NCBI RefSeq assembly: GCF_005877905.1
Contig: NZ_SWDV01000033.1
Coordinates: 1-64,000 of the forward strand
Reading direction: 5' to 3'
Length of the DNA stretch: 64,000 bases
Source of the DNA: Pseudomonas nicosulfuronedens
Lineage (GTDB): Bacteria; Pseudomonadota; Gammaproteobacteria; Pseudomonadales; Pseudomonadaceae
Of the stretch, positions 7,537 to 15,964 are shown one piece after another (position 1 is the stretch's first letter; every line of letters starts with the position of its first letter). Made by a program: the position numbers and the translations under genes. The notes beneath the pieces are model-generated. The model worked only from the letters and a program-made list of their open reading frames with translations. It was not told where the DNA came from and did no database searches.

Positions 7537-7734
7537 TCAATGGGCGCTGCGATGTATCAGCCAGGTAATGAACGCTACCAACGGGGCGAACAGAATCAAA
7601 GCACCGACAACGACTGCCCAACCCCAGGCAAAGCCGTTTTCTCCCCTGAACCGGCCACCGCTCAGTAAGCGCAGTACTCGGACACCAATGCGGTGTGCAA
7701 GATGGTTGAGTATGAAGTCTTCGAGGAAGTCCAT
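7537..7734 (-). CDS. Small membrane protein, hypothetical
   Basis: 65-aa protein starting MDFLEDFILNHLAHRIG. It has an amphipathic start, then one strong transmembrane helix (WAVVVGALILFAPLVAFITWLI) and a short basic tail. The start at 7734 has a weak GGAG 6 bases upstream. An open frame extends to 7956, but its extra 74 residues are hydrophilic and without a ribosome-binding site. No family is recognised. It lies downstream of the MFS gene's end (7922) on the same strand, so it could be read through from it. Confidence 0.5.
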   Translation of the reverse strand: MDFLEDFILNHLAHRIGVRVLRLLSGGRFRGENGFAWGWAVVVGALILFAPLVAFITWLIHRSAH

Positions 7735-7921
7735 CTGGTCTCCGGGTTCGCGATTTCCAAGTGGGCGAATGGAGTAAAGCTCAGCTTTCAGCTGGTCGGT
7801 GGCAGCCGTCCGCTTCTGGCCGAGAACTGCACTGACCAGGCGCCGCTCTTTTGTCGGCGCCTGATTGGGGTGAAAGCTGGCAGAACGGGTTCGCTTCAAC
7901 AATTGAGGCGGTTTCACCTGA

Positions 7922-9055
7922 CTAGGCTCTTCGATGCTGACAGTGCCGCACCGCAAGGCTGACAGCGGTAATCACCGCGAGAAATGCCGCTACGCCATAG
8001 AGAGCCTTGCCACCGCCTGGAGCGAGCTCCAGAAGGGAGGAAAGAAACTGTCCTAGGAATATGGCCATCGACAGGTAGGCCAGCATGTGGCCCCGTTCGC
8101 GCTCGTGGGTCAGCTCAATCGTCATGTGGTTGACGAGCGGGATGGAGAGGCCGAACCCGCATCCGAGTGACACACCAGCAAGGACATAGAGTTCCAGGGT
8201 GTCGCTCAGCAGGAACAGCAGGTGAGCAATGCCGTAGAAGATGAAGGCGCGAACCAGGGTGGCGACTTCTCCGTACCGAGCCGAAGAATGCGGCATGACC
8301 GCTGCCGCTCCTACGGCGACGAGCGATACGAACGACAGGAAGTAGCCCACGCCAGCTTCATTCAAGCCGATAGTGTGGAGCTGTTTCGGCAGGCTGATGA
8401 TCGCACTGAAGAATACGATCATGGATATTGCAGCGGCCGTGTATACCGTCCACAGGGCGGCTGAAATACGCGGCGTTGTCTGGCTGCTGCGCATATCGTC
8501 GGTTGCGAGGGGCGAGGGCACGCTGAACTCGACTCCCACCAGCAGTACCCAGGCTAGGAGGTACAGCAGAAATGGATACTGCCATCCAGCTGTGGCAAGC
8601 AGTCCGCCCACAAACAGAAAAATCACGCCACCCAACTCGATGGACATCCCTTGCCTGGCGATCATGCTCAAACGCTGATGGCCGCTGTAGAACAGCGAGA
8701 TCAGCCCCGTCCCTGAAGCCATGATCAGAGCGGTTGCACCACCGAGCAGGAGTCGGTCTGCCAGCAGTACCCATGGCGAGTGCAGGAATATGCCAGCGAC
8801 ACCCAGCGCGCCATAGGCGAGCAGGCCGATCCGCAGGCCATTCCTCAAGCCTGTCTTCCCGAGGAGCCTGGCCATGATCGGGCCGAACAGAACGACCCCC
8901 AGAGACGGGACGGTCACCAGCCAGCTGGCCAGGCCTTCTGCTCCCAGGGCACGGCTGATACTCGTCAGACCCGGCACTATCACGCAGCCCACCATGATGG
9001 TGAGGCAGGCGACCGCCAGCAATACATACCCTCCGAAGCGGCTTATGTGGGGCAT
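7922..9055 (-). CDS. MFS transporter
   Basis: 377-aa polytopic membrane protein with about 12 hydrophobic segments, for example YVLLAVACLTIMVGCVIV at residues 9-26 and GLSIPLVNHMTIEL in the second half. The cytoplasmic loop MARLLGKTGLRNGLRIG resembles the MFS motif-A region. I placed the start at 9055 (MPHISRFGG). The frame continues to 9445, but that part is hydrophilic and unlike the family; the ribosome-binding site is weak. It is the downstream partner of the PhlG-like hydrolase (9232-9918), 176 bases away. In 2,4-diacetylphloroglucinol (DAPG) gene clusters a permease, PhlE, accompanies the hydrolase PhlG, so this may export the same compound or its product (inference). Confidence 0.8.
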   Translation of the reverse strand: MPHISRFGGYVLLAVACLTIMVGCVIVPGLTSISRALGAEGLASWLVTVPSLGVVLFGPIMARLLGKTGLRNGLRIGLLAYGALGVAGIFLHSPWVLLADRLLLGGATALIMASGTGLISLFYSGHQRLSMIARQGMSIELGGVIFLFVGGLLATAGWQYPFLLYLLAWVLLVGVEFSVPSPLATDDMRSSQTTPRISAALWTVYTAAAISMIVFFSAIISLPKQLHTIGLNEAGVGYFLSFVSLVAVGAAAVMPHSSARYGEVATLVRAFIFYGIAHLLFLLSDTLELYVLAGVSLGCGFGLSIPLVNHMTIELTHERERGHMLAYLSMAIFLGQFLSSLLELAPGGGKALYGVAAFLAVITAVSLAVRHCQHRRA

Positions 9056-9231
9056 CGCAGTGTTACCACTCTGTAGATGAATTTCATTAGGACCAGGCGA
9101 GCACCGGCCTGGCTCCTGATGTTCAGGGCCCGTGAATCTGCTGCTCTGGAGCCGATTTGTGTCCGTGGATACAGGTCGCCTTTCGGGACAGTGCAACCTG
9201 CAGGGCATTGAGAAAGTGCAGCCCGGTATGC

Positions 9232-9918
9232 CTACCAGGGGGCTCTGATCTCCAGGGCGTCGCGGTGGGTGCCGATGTACAGTGACCGGAGGAAGCGCGA
9301 CAGGAACACGAACTCGTTGTAGCAATGCATGAGCAAGGCCTCGGCGAATGCGTCGGGGAACAATTCCTCGATTTCTGCCGCAGACATCCCCGCGGCTACC
9401 AGGTCTTGTCCCATGTAGAAGTGGCTGCGCAGCACCAGTCCCCATTCGGTATCACGGCCCATATGGAGCAGTCGTCCACCGAGGATTTCCCCCTGCGGGC
9501 CTCGTGCCGGATCAGGGTCAAGACCCACACGACCGCAGACGGCTGCACTGATGCGTTGCTCCTTTCTGGCAAGGTCATAGTCAGCGGATTGGAAGAACTC
9601 GGCCGGGTCGCGGAACTGAATGGCCAGGCGCTGGGAGGGTAATCCGGTGAAGAATTCTTCGGCATGGTGAATCGAGCCGATGTGGGTGCCTTCCACCGCT
9701 TCGCTCCACTTGCTGGAAACGTGGTCGATGGGATGCCACCAGGTATAGCGCTCGGTGTCCGGGCGGGAGCGGAACCACCATTCGAACATCTCGCCGGTGC
9801 AGTTGTGCATGTCGGTACGGCAGGCGATGTGGACAACGCCATCGTCAAAACGCTCGTAGCCCATCTCCAGTTTTAGCGGGGCGGGCTGCAGCAGAGGTGC
9901 TACTTCATGCAGTTTCAT
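9232..9918 (-). CDS. DAPG/phloretin hydrolase family (PhlG-like) enzyme
   Basis: 228-aa protein. EMFEWWFRS and TWWHPIDHV (about residues 43-67) plus a late HCYNEFVFL segment (HxxxE, near residue 204) match the zinc-site layout of PhlG, which cleaves a C-C bond of acylphloroglucinols by hydrolysis. It is shorter than PhlG (about 290 aa). The strong site GAGGAATGACTG precedes the ATG. It is divergent from an IclR regulator (10186) with a palindrome between them and is followed by an MFS transporter. The function is inferred as detoxification or use of an acylated polyphenol or related ketone; no phl biosynthesis genes are in the window, so an own-product role is unlikely. Confidence 0.7.
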   Translation of the reverse strand: MKLHEVAPLLQPAPLKLEMGYERFDDGVVHIACRTDMHNCTGEMFEWWFRSRPDTERYTWWHPIDHVSSKWSEAVEGTHIGSIHHAEEFFTGLPSQRLAIQFRDPAEFFQSADYDLARKEQRISAAVCGRVGLDPDPARGPQGEILGGRLLHMGRDTEWGLVLRSHFYMGQDLVAAGMSAAEIEELFPDAFAEALLMHCYNEFVFLSRFLRSLYIGTHRDALEIRAPW

Positions 9919-10109
9919 CAGTCATTCCTCGGGTAGAGAGTCGCGGATGTTTTACCGATTCTGTTGTTCAGGCGCGGCTGCACAGGGGAGAGCACCTGTT
10001 GGATTGGCGTCCGACCGAGGCTCTGGGAGAAAATCCTCCAGAGCTTCAGGCGGAGCCAGCCGGGCTCGTCTGGCCATAGAAGTTCGAAACATCATTTCGT
10101 TCCATTCAG

Positions 10110-10125
10110 TGATACGACTGTATCA
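10110..10125. promoter_or_regulatory. Operator palindrome between hydrolase and IclR genes
   Basis: Perfect 6-4-6 palindrome TGATAC-GACT-GTATCA, about 60 bases before the IclR start and 190 bases before the hydrolase start. A second AT-rich stretch with GGTACGG follows within 10 bases. It is likely the binding site of the IclR protein and overlaps the promoter area. Confidence 0.6.
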
Positions 10126-10185
10126 TCTAATGGTACGGTGCAGAGTCTCGCAGTGAGTTTTCCTGGTGTCAAGGGAGGGAGAGAA

Positions 10186-10947
10186 GTGTCCGATCAATCG
10201 ACAGCGGATCTTGGCGGCAAGCAGGTGGTTGCCCGGGCTGTAGCGGTTCTGGAGGCCCTCGAGGGGCAGACGTCGGGGCTGAGTCTGGGAGAGATCGCAA
10301 AGCGCGCAGGGTTGCCGAAAAGCACGGTCCAGCGACTGGTGGGGGCGCTTGAAGCGCAGGGGTTCGTGGTTTCTGGCGCGGCAGGGGTTCGTCTCGGACC
10401 GGCTATCACGCGCCTGGCCGCATCCATTCATACGGATGTGGTGGCGATTGCGGCTCCTTTCGTGGATTCGGCGTCAAAGCGATTGCGCGAGACCGTGGAC
10501 CTGTCGGTATATCGCGGCGCTCACGCCTTGTCGGTCTACCAGCACTCCTCGGACCGAGAGCTGCGGGTCGTCTCGGCGGTCGGCGCGGCGTTTCCCATTC
10601 ACGCCACCGCTCATGGGAAGGCGATGCTCGGTGCGATGGACGATGGGCAGGTTGGCAGCCTGCTTGACCATGCGCTCGATGCTTGCACCGAGCACACCAT
10701 CACCGACATGCCGCGCTTGATGGAAGAACTGACAGTCATACGGAGCAGCGGGGGAGTAGCCCTGGATCGACAGGAGCACGCGGAAGGGGTCTGCGGCCTC
10801 GGTGTTGTACTGGTGTGTGGAACCGACGAAATGTATGCGATCTCGGTTGCGGTGCCCTCTGTGAGGTTTGAACGAAGCCTCGCAGAAATCAAAGTCGCGT
10901 TGCTCAAATGCAAGGCTGAAATTGAAGAGCAGTTCAGCAGGCGGTGA
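10186..10947 (+). CDS. IclR family transcriptional regulator
   Basis: 253-aa regulator. Residues about 10-70 form the IclR winged HTH (ARAVAVLEALE, then LSLGEIAKRAGLPKSTVQRL). The remainder is the IclR effector domain, with TAHGKAMLGAM near the middle and RQEHAEGVCGLGVVLV near the end. I chose the GTG at 10186, with AAGGGAGG about 8 bases upstream; the frame extends to 9964 but that part is not IclR-like. It is divergent from the PhlG-like hydrolase and probably controls it together with the MFS gene in response to an aromatic ligand. Confidence 0.85.
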   Translation: MSDQSTADLGGKQVVARAVAVLEALEGQTSGLSLGEIAKRAGLPKSTVQRLVGALEAQGFVVSGAAGVRLGPAITRLAASIHTDVVAIAAPFVDSASKRLRETVDLSVYRGAHALSVYQHSSDRELRVVSAVGAAFPIHATAHGKAMLGAMDDGQVGSLLDHALDACTEHTITDMPRLMEELTVIRSSGGVALDRQEHAEGVCGLGVVLVCGTDEMYAISVAVPSVRFERSLAEIKVALLKCKAEIEEQFSRR

Positions 10948-11037
10948 CTCGCCACCGGGCTGGCTCGCCGTTTCGCGCGGGATTCTTTAGCGCTTGCCAG
11001 CCATGCTCGGAGGTGTTGTGCAGCGGGAGCCGTTGAT

Positions 11038-11068
11038 AGCCGGCGGCAGCAGATTCTGCCGGCTTTTC
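11038..11068 (+). terminator. Possible terminator after the IclR gene
   Basis: Seven-base arms AGCCGGC (11038-11044) and GCCGGCT (11058-11064) are followed by a short T run. It lies 90 bases after the IclR stop. The rest of 10948-11266 holds no gene; it should contain the promoter of the DUF1254 pair. Confidence 0.4.
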
Positions 11069-11266
11069 CGAGTCGAAGGCTGTCGTCTGCAGGAGTCCGC
11101 TTTCGCTCCAGGCGGACTATCGAAAGCACTTGCTTGTGGAGCTCCAGACGCGATCTAGACTCCGTAATCCATGGAGCCCGGAATGTTGAGCGTGTGCGTC
11201 ATTCGAACGCCACCGCAGTTCACAGGTTCGCCTCCTTAGCGCATTCACAACGCAAGGAAGTCGACG

Positions 11267-12727
11267 ATGCCGCACCCGCTGAAACTGCTTTCCATCGCCG
11301 CCCTGGGCATTTCCATCGGCGTGCCGGTGGTTCATGCCGTCGAGCAGTCCGCCGTCGCGCAGATTACGCAACCCGCCACGGGCGTTGTAATGCATCCCGA
11401 GTACGCCAAAGCCATTGCACGCATGGCGTACCTCTGGGGCTGGCCGATGGTGAACATGCTCAACCGCAACGACACCATTACCCAGGCGCCTCATCCGGGT
11501 CTGCTGGGTGGCATCCTGCCGGTGGCCCCGCGTGGTCAGTTGGGCATGCTGCACGACTACATCACACCGGCAGAAACCTTCGTCACCTGCCCAAACCAGG
11601 ATGTGGTCTACGGGCTGGGTTTCTTTTCCCTGGACGAGGAGCCGGTGATTATCCAGGTGCCGGATTTCGGCGATCGCTTCTGGGTCTACTCGATCTATGA
11701 CCAGCGCACCGAACAGGTCGGAGAACTGGGCAAACCCTATGGCAGCAAGCCCGGCTTCTACCTGCTGGTGGGGCCGAACTGGAAGGGCGACAAGCCCAAT
11801 GGCGTGGAGGCCATCATCCGCAGTCCCACGGCGCTGACCAATGCCATCCCGCGTATCTTCATGGACGACACCGTCGAGGACCGCGCGGCGATCCAGGAGA
11901 AGCTCAATCAGATCGCCTTCTACCCGTTGAAAGACTTCGACGGGAAGATGAAGAGCATCAACTGGAAGAACACCCCGGACATCCCCAACCCGAAGGCAGC
12001 CAAGGCCAGTGGTGGGGAAACCAAGTGGGTGATCCCGGAGAAGTTCTTCGACCAGTTCCCCAAAGTGCTGGAGATGGTGCCGCCACTACCGGGTGAAGAA
12101 GCCCTCTACGGCCAGTTCCGTCTGCTGATGGACGCCGCTGCCAAGGACCCGGAGCTGAAGAAAGTGCTGGTGCAGACGGCGGTGGAGAGTGAAAAGGAAA
12201 TCATCAAGCCGTTCTTCGAGTGGAAACACAACGGGCGCCCGGCGGGCAACGGCTGGAATCGCTCGACCAACAACGCGCAGTTCGGCGTCGATTACTTCAA
12301 CCGCACCGGTACGGCGAAGTCGAACATGTTCGACAATCGTCCCACCGAGACCCAGTACTTCTACACCGACTTCGACAAGACCGGCGCTCCGCTCAATGGT
12401 GCACACAGCTACGAAGTGACCTTCGCCGCCGGTCAGGAGCCCCCGGTGAACGGCTTCTGGTCTCTGACGCTGTACAACGAAAAGCACCTGTTCAGCACCA
12501 ACAAGCTCAATCGCTACTCCCTGGGCACCAAGAACAAGAACCTCAAGCGCAATGCCGACGGTTCGCTGACGATCCATATCGGCCCGATATCGCCCGGCAA
12601 GGACCAGGAGAGCAACTGGTTGCCCTCGCCCAGGGAGCCGATCTCGCTGTACATCCGCTCGTACTGGGGCAAGGCACCGATCCTCGATGGCAGCTGGCAA
12701 CCGCCGGTCATCAAGAAGATCAAGTAA
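11267..12727 (+). CDS. Exported DUF1254/DUF1214 protein 1
   Basis: 486-aa protein with a Sec signal peptide (about residues 1-25, ending VVHAVEQ). The N-terminal half matches DUF1254 (YLWGWPMVNMLNRND, then TCPNQDVVYGLGFFSLDEEP, then FWVYSIYDQRTEQVGELG). The C-terminal half matches DUF1214 (PVNGFWSLTLYNEKHLF, then LNRYSLGTKNK, then NWLPSPREPISLYIRSYWG). DUF1254 proteins are common periplasmic or surface proteins in soil bacteria; no biochemical role is firmly established. AAGGAAG precedes the ATG. It is followed after 66 bases by a second family member, and the two are probably co-transcribed. It is not close in sequence to that neighbour, so the two likely have different ligands. Confidence 0.8.
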   Translation: MPHPLKLLSIAALGISIGVPVVHAVEQSAVAQITQPATGVVMHPEYAKAIARMAYLWGWPMVNMLNRNDTITQAPHPGLLGGILPVAPRGQLGMLHDYITPAETFVTCPNQDVVYGLGFFSLDEEPVIIQVPDFGDRFWVYSIYDQRTEQVGELGKPYGSKPGFYLLVGPNWKGDKPNGVEAIIRSPTALTNAIPRIFMDDTVEDRAAIQEKLNQIAFYPLKDFDGKMKSINWKNTPDIPNPKAAKASGGETKWVIPEKFFDQFPKVLEMVPPLPGEEALYGQFRLLMDAAAKDPELKKVLVQTAVESEKEIIKPFFEWKHNGRPAGNGWNRSTNNAQFGVDYFNRTGTAKSNMFDNRPTETQYFYTDFDKTGAPLNGAHSYEVTFAAGQEPPVNGFWSLTLYNEKHLFSTNKLNRYSLGTKNKNLKRNADGSLTIHIGPISPGKDQESNWLPSPREPISLYIRSYWGKAPILDGSWQPPVIKKIK

Positions 12728-12793
12728 GCCTTCCGCTGCAATGCTCCCCGGCGGTGCGACGAGCATCGCCGCTCATCTTCAGGAGACTGATCA

Positions 12794-14281
12794 ATGGGTT
12801 CCATGCACCAAGTGTTCGCGCTGTCCGCCCTGGCCATTGCGCTCATGTGTTCGCCAGCGGTTCAGGCGGCGGATCAAGCGCCCGCTTCGCCGTTGATCAA
12901 GCAGATCAACAACGGCAATTGGCTCGACCCCAAGGAGGCAGAAACTCTGCGCGATGAGCTGTATTACCAGCGCGCAGTGTTCGCCTACATGACCATGCTC
13001 CCGGCGCTCAACACCATAGGTATGAAGGACGGCTCGGAAAAAGCCTTCGGTGCGGGCTACAACGTGCTGCCGATCTGGAAGCAGCGCATGGATGCTCGGA
13101 CCATGGTGCCCACGCCCAACGCCGACGTGATCTATTCCATGAGCTACCTGGACCTGAAACAGACCGGGCCGCTGGTAGTGAAGGCGCCGGCCAACGTCAT
13201 CGGCATGTTCACCGACTTCTTCCAGCGCACGCTGACGGACGTCGGCGCGGTAGGGCCGGACCGGGCGCGCGGCGGCCTGTATCTGCTGCTGCCGCCGGAC
13301 TACAACGGGCCGGTGCCGAGCGGGTACTTTGCGGTCAAGTCACGCACCTATAACGTCTTCCTGTTCTTCCGCACCGTGATGGCCAAGGGCGTGGGCAAGC
13401 CTGATCCAGCACCGGCGGTGAAGAATGCCGAGCTGACCCGCGTCTACCCGCTGTTCACGGTGGAGAAGGACGTCAAGCCCATGGAGTTCCCGGATGCCAG
13501 CGGCAAGGCGTTGAACATGATGTACCCGGTGGACAACACTTACTGGACCAAGCTCAAGGCCTTCGTCGACTACGAGCCGGTCGAGGCCATCGACCCCGAG
13601 CTGCGCGGCGTGCTGGCGTCCATCGGCATCATCAAGGGCGAGCCTTTCAAGCCTACGGCGAAGCAGGAAGAGCTGCTGAAGAAGGCCGTGGAGACCGCGC
13701 CGAAAATGATCCTCGCGAACCGCCAGCTCGGTCGCGAGGACAAGCGCAACCTCTACTACAAGGACCGCCAGTACGAAAACACCTGGGCCGGCGGCACCAA
13801 TGACTGGATGCAGGCCAGCTACCTGGACGTGAGCCAGCGTGCCAATTTCTTCCAGTTCGCCTACTCCTCGGCACCGGCGATGGTGATGCATACCACCGGT
13901 GCCGGCTCGAAATACCCCTTCACCGGACGCGACAAGGACGGCAAGTTCCTCGAGGGCGGCAGCACCTACAAGCTGCGCCTGCCGCCCAATCCACCGGCGG
14001 CGCTATTCTGGGCGGTGACGGCTTACAACATTACCGATGGCACCATGCCTGAAACCAAGCAGCTGCTGCCGTCCACCAACGGTTATTACGACATCCCCAA
14101 ACAGCAGGATGGCTCCATCGAAGTCTGGTTTGGTCCGGAGAAACCGGCTGATGTGGCCGACTCGGCGTTCATCCAGACCATACCGGGGCGCAACTTCCTC
14201 GTGGCGCTGCGCCTGTACGGCAGCGAGGATGCCTTCTACGACCAGACGTGGAAGCCGGATGATGTGGTGAAGGTCAAGTAG
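12794..14281 (+). CDS. Exported DUF1254/DUF1214 protein 2
   Basis: 495-aa exported protein. A signal peptide of about 25 residues ends at VQAADQA. The body has the DUF1254 core (MVPTPNADVIYSMSYLDL, then IGMFTDFFQRTLTDVG) and a C-terminal DUF1214 segment (AALFWAVTAYNITDGTM, then VWFGPEKP, then RNFLVALRLYGSEDAFYD). AGGAGACTG gives a clear ribosome-binding site. It forms a tandem pair with 11267-12727. An unusual feature is the long central helical insert (about residues 270-330) rich in Lys/Glu. The function is unknown; paired DUF1254 genes also occur at 43736-46489 in this window. Confidence 0.8.
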   Translation: MGSMHQVFALSALAIALMCSPAVQAADQAPASPLIKQINNGNWLDPKEAETLRDELYYQRAVFAYMTMLPALNTIGMKDGSEKAFGAGYNVLPIWKQRMDARTMVPTPNADVIYSMSYLDLKQTGPLVVKAPANVIGMFTDFFQRTLTDVGAVGPDRARGGLYLLLPPDYNGPVPSGYFAVKSRTYNVFLFFRTVMAKGVGKPDPAPAVKNAELTRVYPLFTVEKDVKPMEFPDASGKALNMMYPVDNTYWTKLKAFVDYEPVEAIDPELRGVLASIGIIKGEPFKPTAKQEELLKKAVETAPKMILANRQLGREDKRNLYYKDRQYENTWAGGTNDWMQASYLDVSQRANFFQFAYSSAPAMVMHTTGAGSKYPFTGRDKDGKFLEGGSTYKLRLPPNPPAALFWAVTAYNITDGTMPETKQLLPSTNGYYDIPKQQDGSIEVWFGPEKPADVADSAFIQTIPGRNFLVALRLYGSEDAFYDQTWKPDDVVKVK

Positions 14282-14293
14282 CGCCGGAGCCAA

Positions 14294-14319
14294 GCTGGCG
14301 GTTCGAGCCGTCCGCCAGC
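14294..14319 (+). terminator. Hairpin after the DUF1254 pair
   Basis: Eight-base arms GCTGGCGG and CCGCCAGC lie 13 bases after the stop of the second DUF1254 gene. No U-tract follows, so it may be an mRNA-stabilising or Rho-linked stem rather than an intrinsic terminator. Confidence 0.35.
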
Positions 14320-14425
14320 GTACATTCCGGGGTCGGCTTATGCGTGGTCTCCGTCTGGCGCGGCGGGCAGACATCGGGCGAAGACATCTTGGCTGGGCAA
14401 CGGTCCGGCAGGCGGTGCAGGTAGC

Positions 14426-14881
14426 TCAGCTGTGCCGCGCCTGGCTCGCCTGTACTACCCGCCGCGCTGGCACACGCAGCTGCGTCAGCAGGTAGTCGGC
14501 GAACTCCTGCGAGAAGGGCTGTAGGGCAATGGCGTGCTCCATGCAGCCCAGCCAGGCGGCACTGCGGGATTCATCGATCGGCCACTGGGCGTGGAAGGAC
14601 GGGATGGAGATGGAGCCGTACTTTTCACTGAACAGTCTGGGGCCGCCCAGCCAGCCACTGAGGAAGCAAGCCAGTTTGTCGCGAGACTGTTCCAGGTTCT
14701 CCGGATGCATGCGGCGCAGCTCGGCCGCATCCGGAAGTTCATCCATCAACCGGTAGAAGTCATCGACCAGGCGGCGTAGGCCGTCGATGCCGCCAGCGGC
14801 CTGGTAGGAGGCATCGTCTGTGCCGAAGGGAAGAGGGCTGCTCACGGTCGGGGCTCGCTGAAGTTTGCGGAACCTGATCAT
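14426..14881 (-). CDS. Group II truncated hemoglobin
   Basis: 151-aa small heme protein. A helical start GGIDGLRRLVDDFYRLMDEL is followed by the group II signature GGPRLFSEKYG, then a His in PSFHAQWPI as the likely proximal (F8) heme ligand, and the conserved G8 Trp in AAWLGCMEHAI. Group II globins bind O2/NO and give resistance to nitrosative or oxidative stress. The ATG at 14881 and a GTG at 14845 are both possible starts; neither has a strong ribosome-binding site. It is a single gene, convergent with the DUF1254 pair. Nothing is evident in 14882-15136. Confidence 0.88.
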   Translation of the reverse strand: MIRFRKLQRAPTVSSPLPFGTDDASYQAAGGIDGLRRLVDDFYRLMDELPDAAELRRMHPENLEQSRDKLACFLSGWLGGPRLFSEKYGSISIPSFHAQWPIDESRSAAWLGCMEHAIALQPFSQEFADYLLTQLRVPARRVVQASQARHS

Positions 14882-15136
14882 ACTCGGCGCGCCAGCGGAT
14901 GGCCGCAGGCTCGTGCCGTCCCACTCGTCGCCACTTCAGGCTCGGTGCCCTTGCTGTTCGTATTCCAATCCTTTCCTGGCCGGCGCAGCGGACCTCGCAC
15001 AGTCGAGGTCATGGGGGGCCAAAGATTACCCGATGCTCGCAGGAAGTCCGCCAGACCTGAGGTGAGCGCCGGCAGCGGTGCGGAGCAAAGAGGCCAGCAG
15101 GGCCGGCCTCGGAATTGCCCGGCGGGTGAGGGGCTT

Positions 15137-15964
15137 TTACCTTGCTCGACCGCGCTGATTCATCAGCCGCTCGACGATGCCCCAGTAGTTCACTGGCACC
15201 AGTCGCTCGATGATCGAGAGGATCAGCGCATCAATGCCGACGATGACCCGTGCGCGGTCTTTCTCGATGCCGTTGAGGATGATGCCTGCCGCCTTGGAGG
15301 GCGGCATGCGCAGCAGGCGGTTCATTTCCTTGCGCTGGCGTTCGACCTCGGCCGGGTCGATGTCCTTCGGGGCCTTGGCGTTGGTGGCGATGGAGGTGGC
15401 GATGCCGCCCGGGTGGACGACCATCATGTCCACGCTGCTGCCTCGCAATTCATGGCGCAAGGAGTTGCTGAAGCCGCGCACGGCGAATTTGCTCGCGCTG
15501 TAGGCGGCCTGGCCGGGCGGGGAAACCAGGCCGTAGAGGCTGGACACGTTGACGAACTTGCCGCGGGCGCCGTTGCGCTGGAGCACCGGCAGGAAGCCGC
15601 GGGTGATGTCGACGACGGCCTGGAAGTTGATCGCCATGAGCCAGTCGAAGTCTTCCTCGCTCACCCGGTCGAAGCTGCCACCGACGGCAACGCCGGCATT
15701 GTTGATCACCAGGTGGACTGTCGGGTGCTCCTGCAGTACCTGTTCCGGGAGCGTGCGAACGGCATCCCGTTGCGCGAGGTCGAGCACATGCAGGCTGACG
15801 TGGCGGCCGGTGCGGGGGAGGCGGGCGAGGGTCTCGCGCAGGCCGGCCTCGTCGCGGTCGACCAGGGCCAGGTGGCAGCCTTTTCCCGCTAGCTGCTCCG
15901 CAAGGGCGCGGCCGATGCCGCTGGCTGCCCCGGTGAGCACGGCAACCTGATTATCGAGGTTCAT
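15137..15964 (-). CDS. Short-chain dehydrogenase/reductase
   Basis: 275-aa classical SDR. The cofactor motif TGAASGIGRAL lies at residues 11-21, NNAGVAVGG near 88, and the active-site Ser/Tyr/Lys in VSSLYG and YSASK near 140-160. It acts in the cytoplasm with NAD(P). It is the third gene of the minus-strand operon BVMO-hydrolase-SDR; its ATG overlaps the hydrolase stop by 4 bases (15961-15964). In such operons the SDR interconverts the alcohol and ketone that feed the monooxygenase. Similar SDRs with acyl-lipid substrates exist, so the exact substrate is open. Confidence 0.87.
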   Translation of the reverse strand: MNLDNQVAVLTGAASGIGRALAEQLAGKGCHLALVDRDEAGLRETLARLPRTGRHVSLHVLDLAQRDAVRTLPEQVLQEHPTVHLVINNAGVAVGGSFDRVSEEDFDWLMAINFQAVVDITRGFLPVLQRNGARGKFVNVSSLYGLVSPPGQAAYSASKFAVRGFSNSLRHELRGSSVDMMVVHPGGIATSIATNAKAPKDIDPAEVERQRKEMNRLLRMPPSKAAGIILNGIEKDRARVIVGIDALILSIIERLVPVNYWGIVERLMNQRGRAR

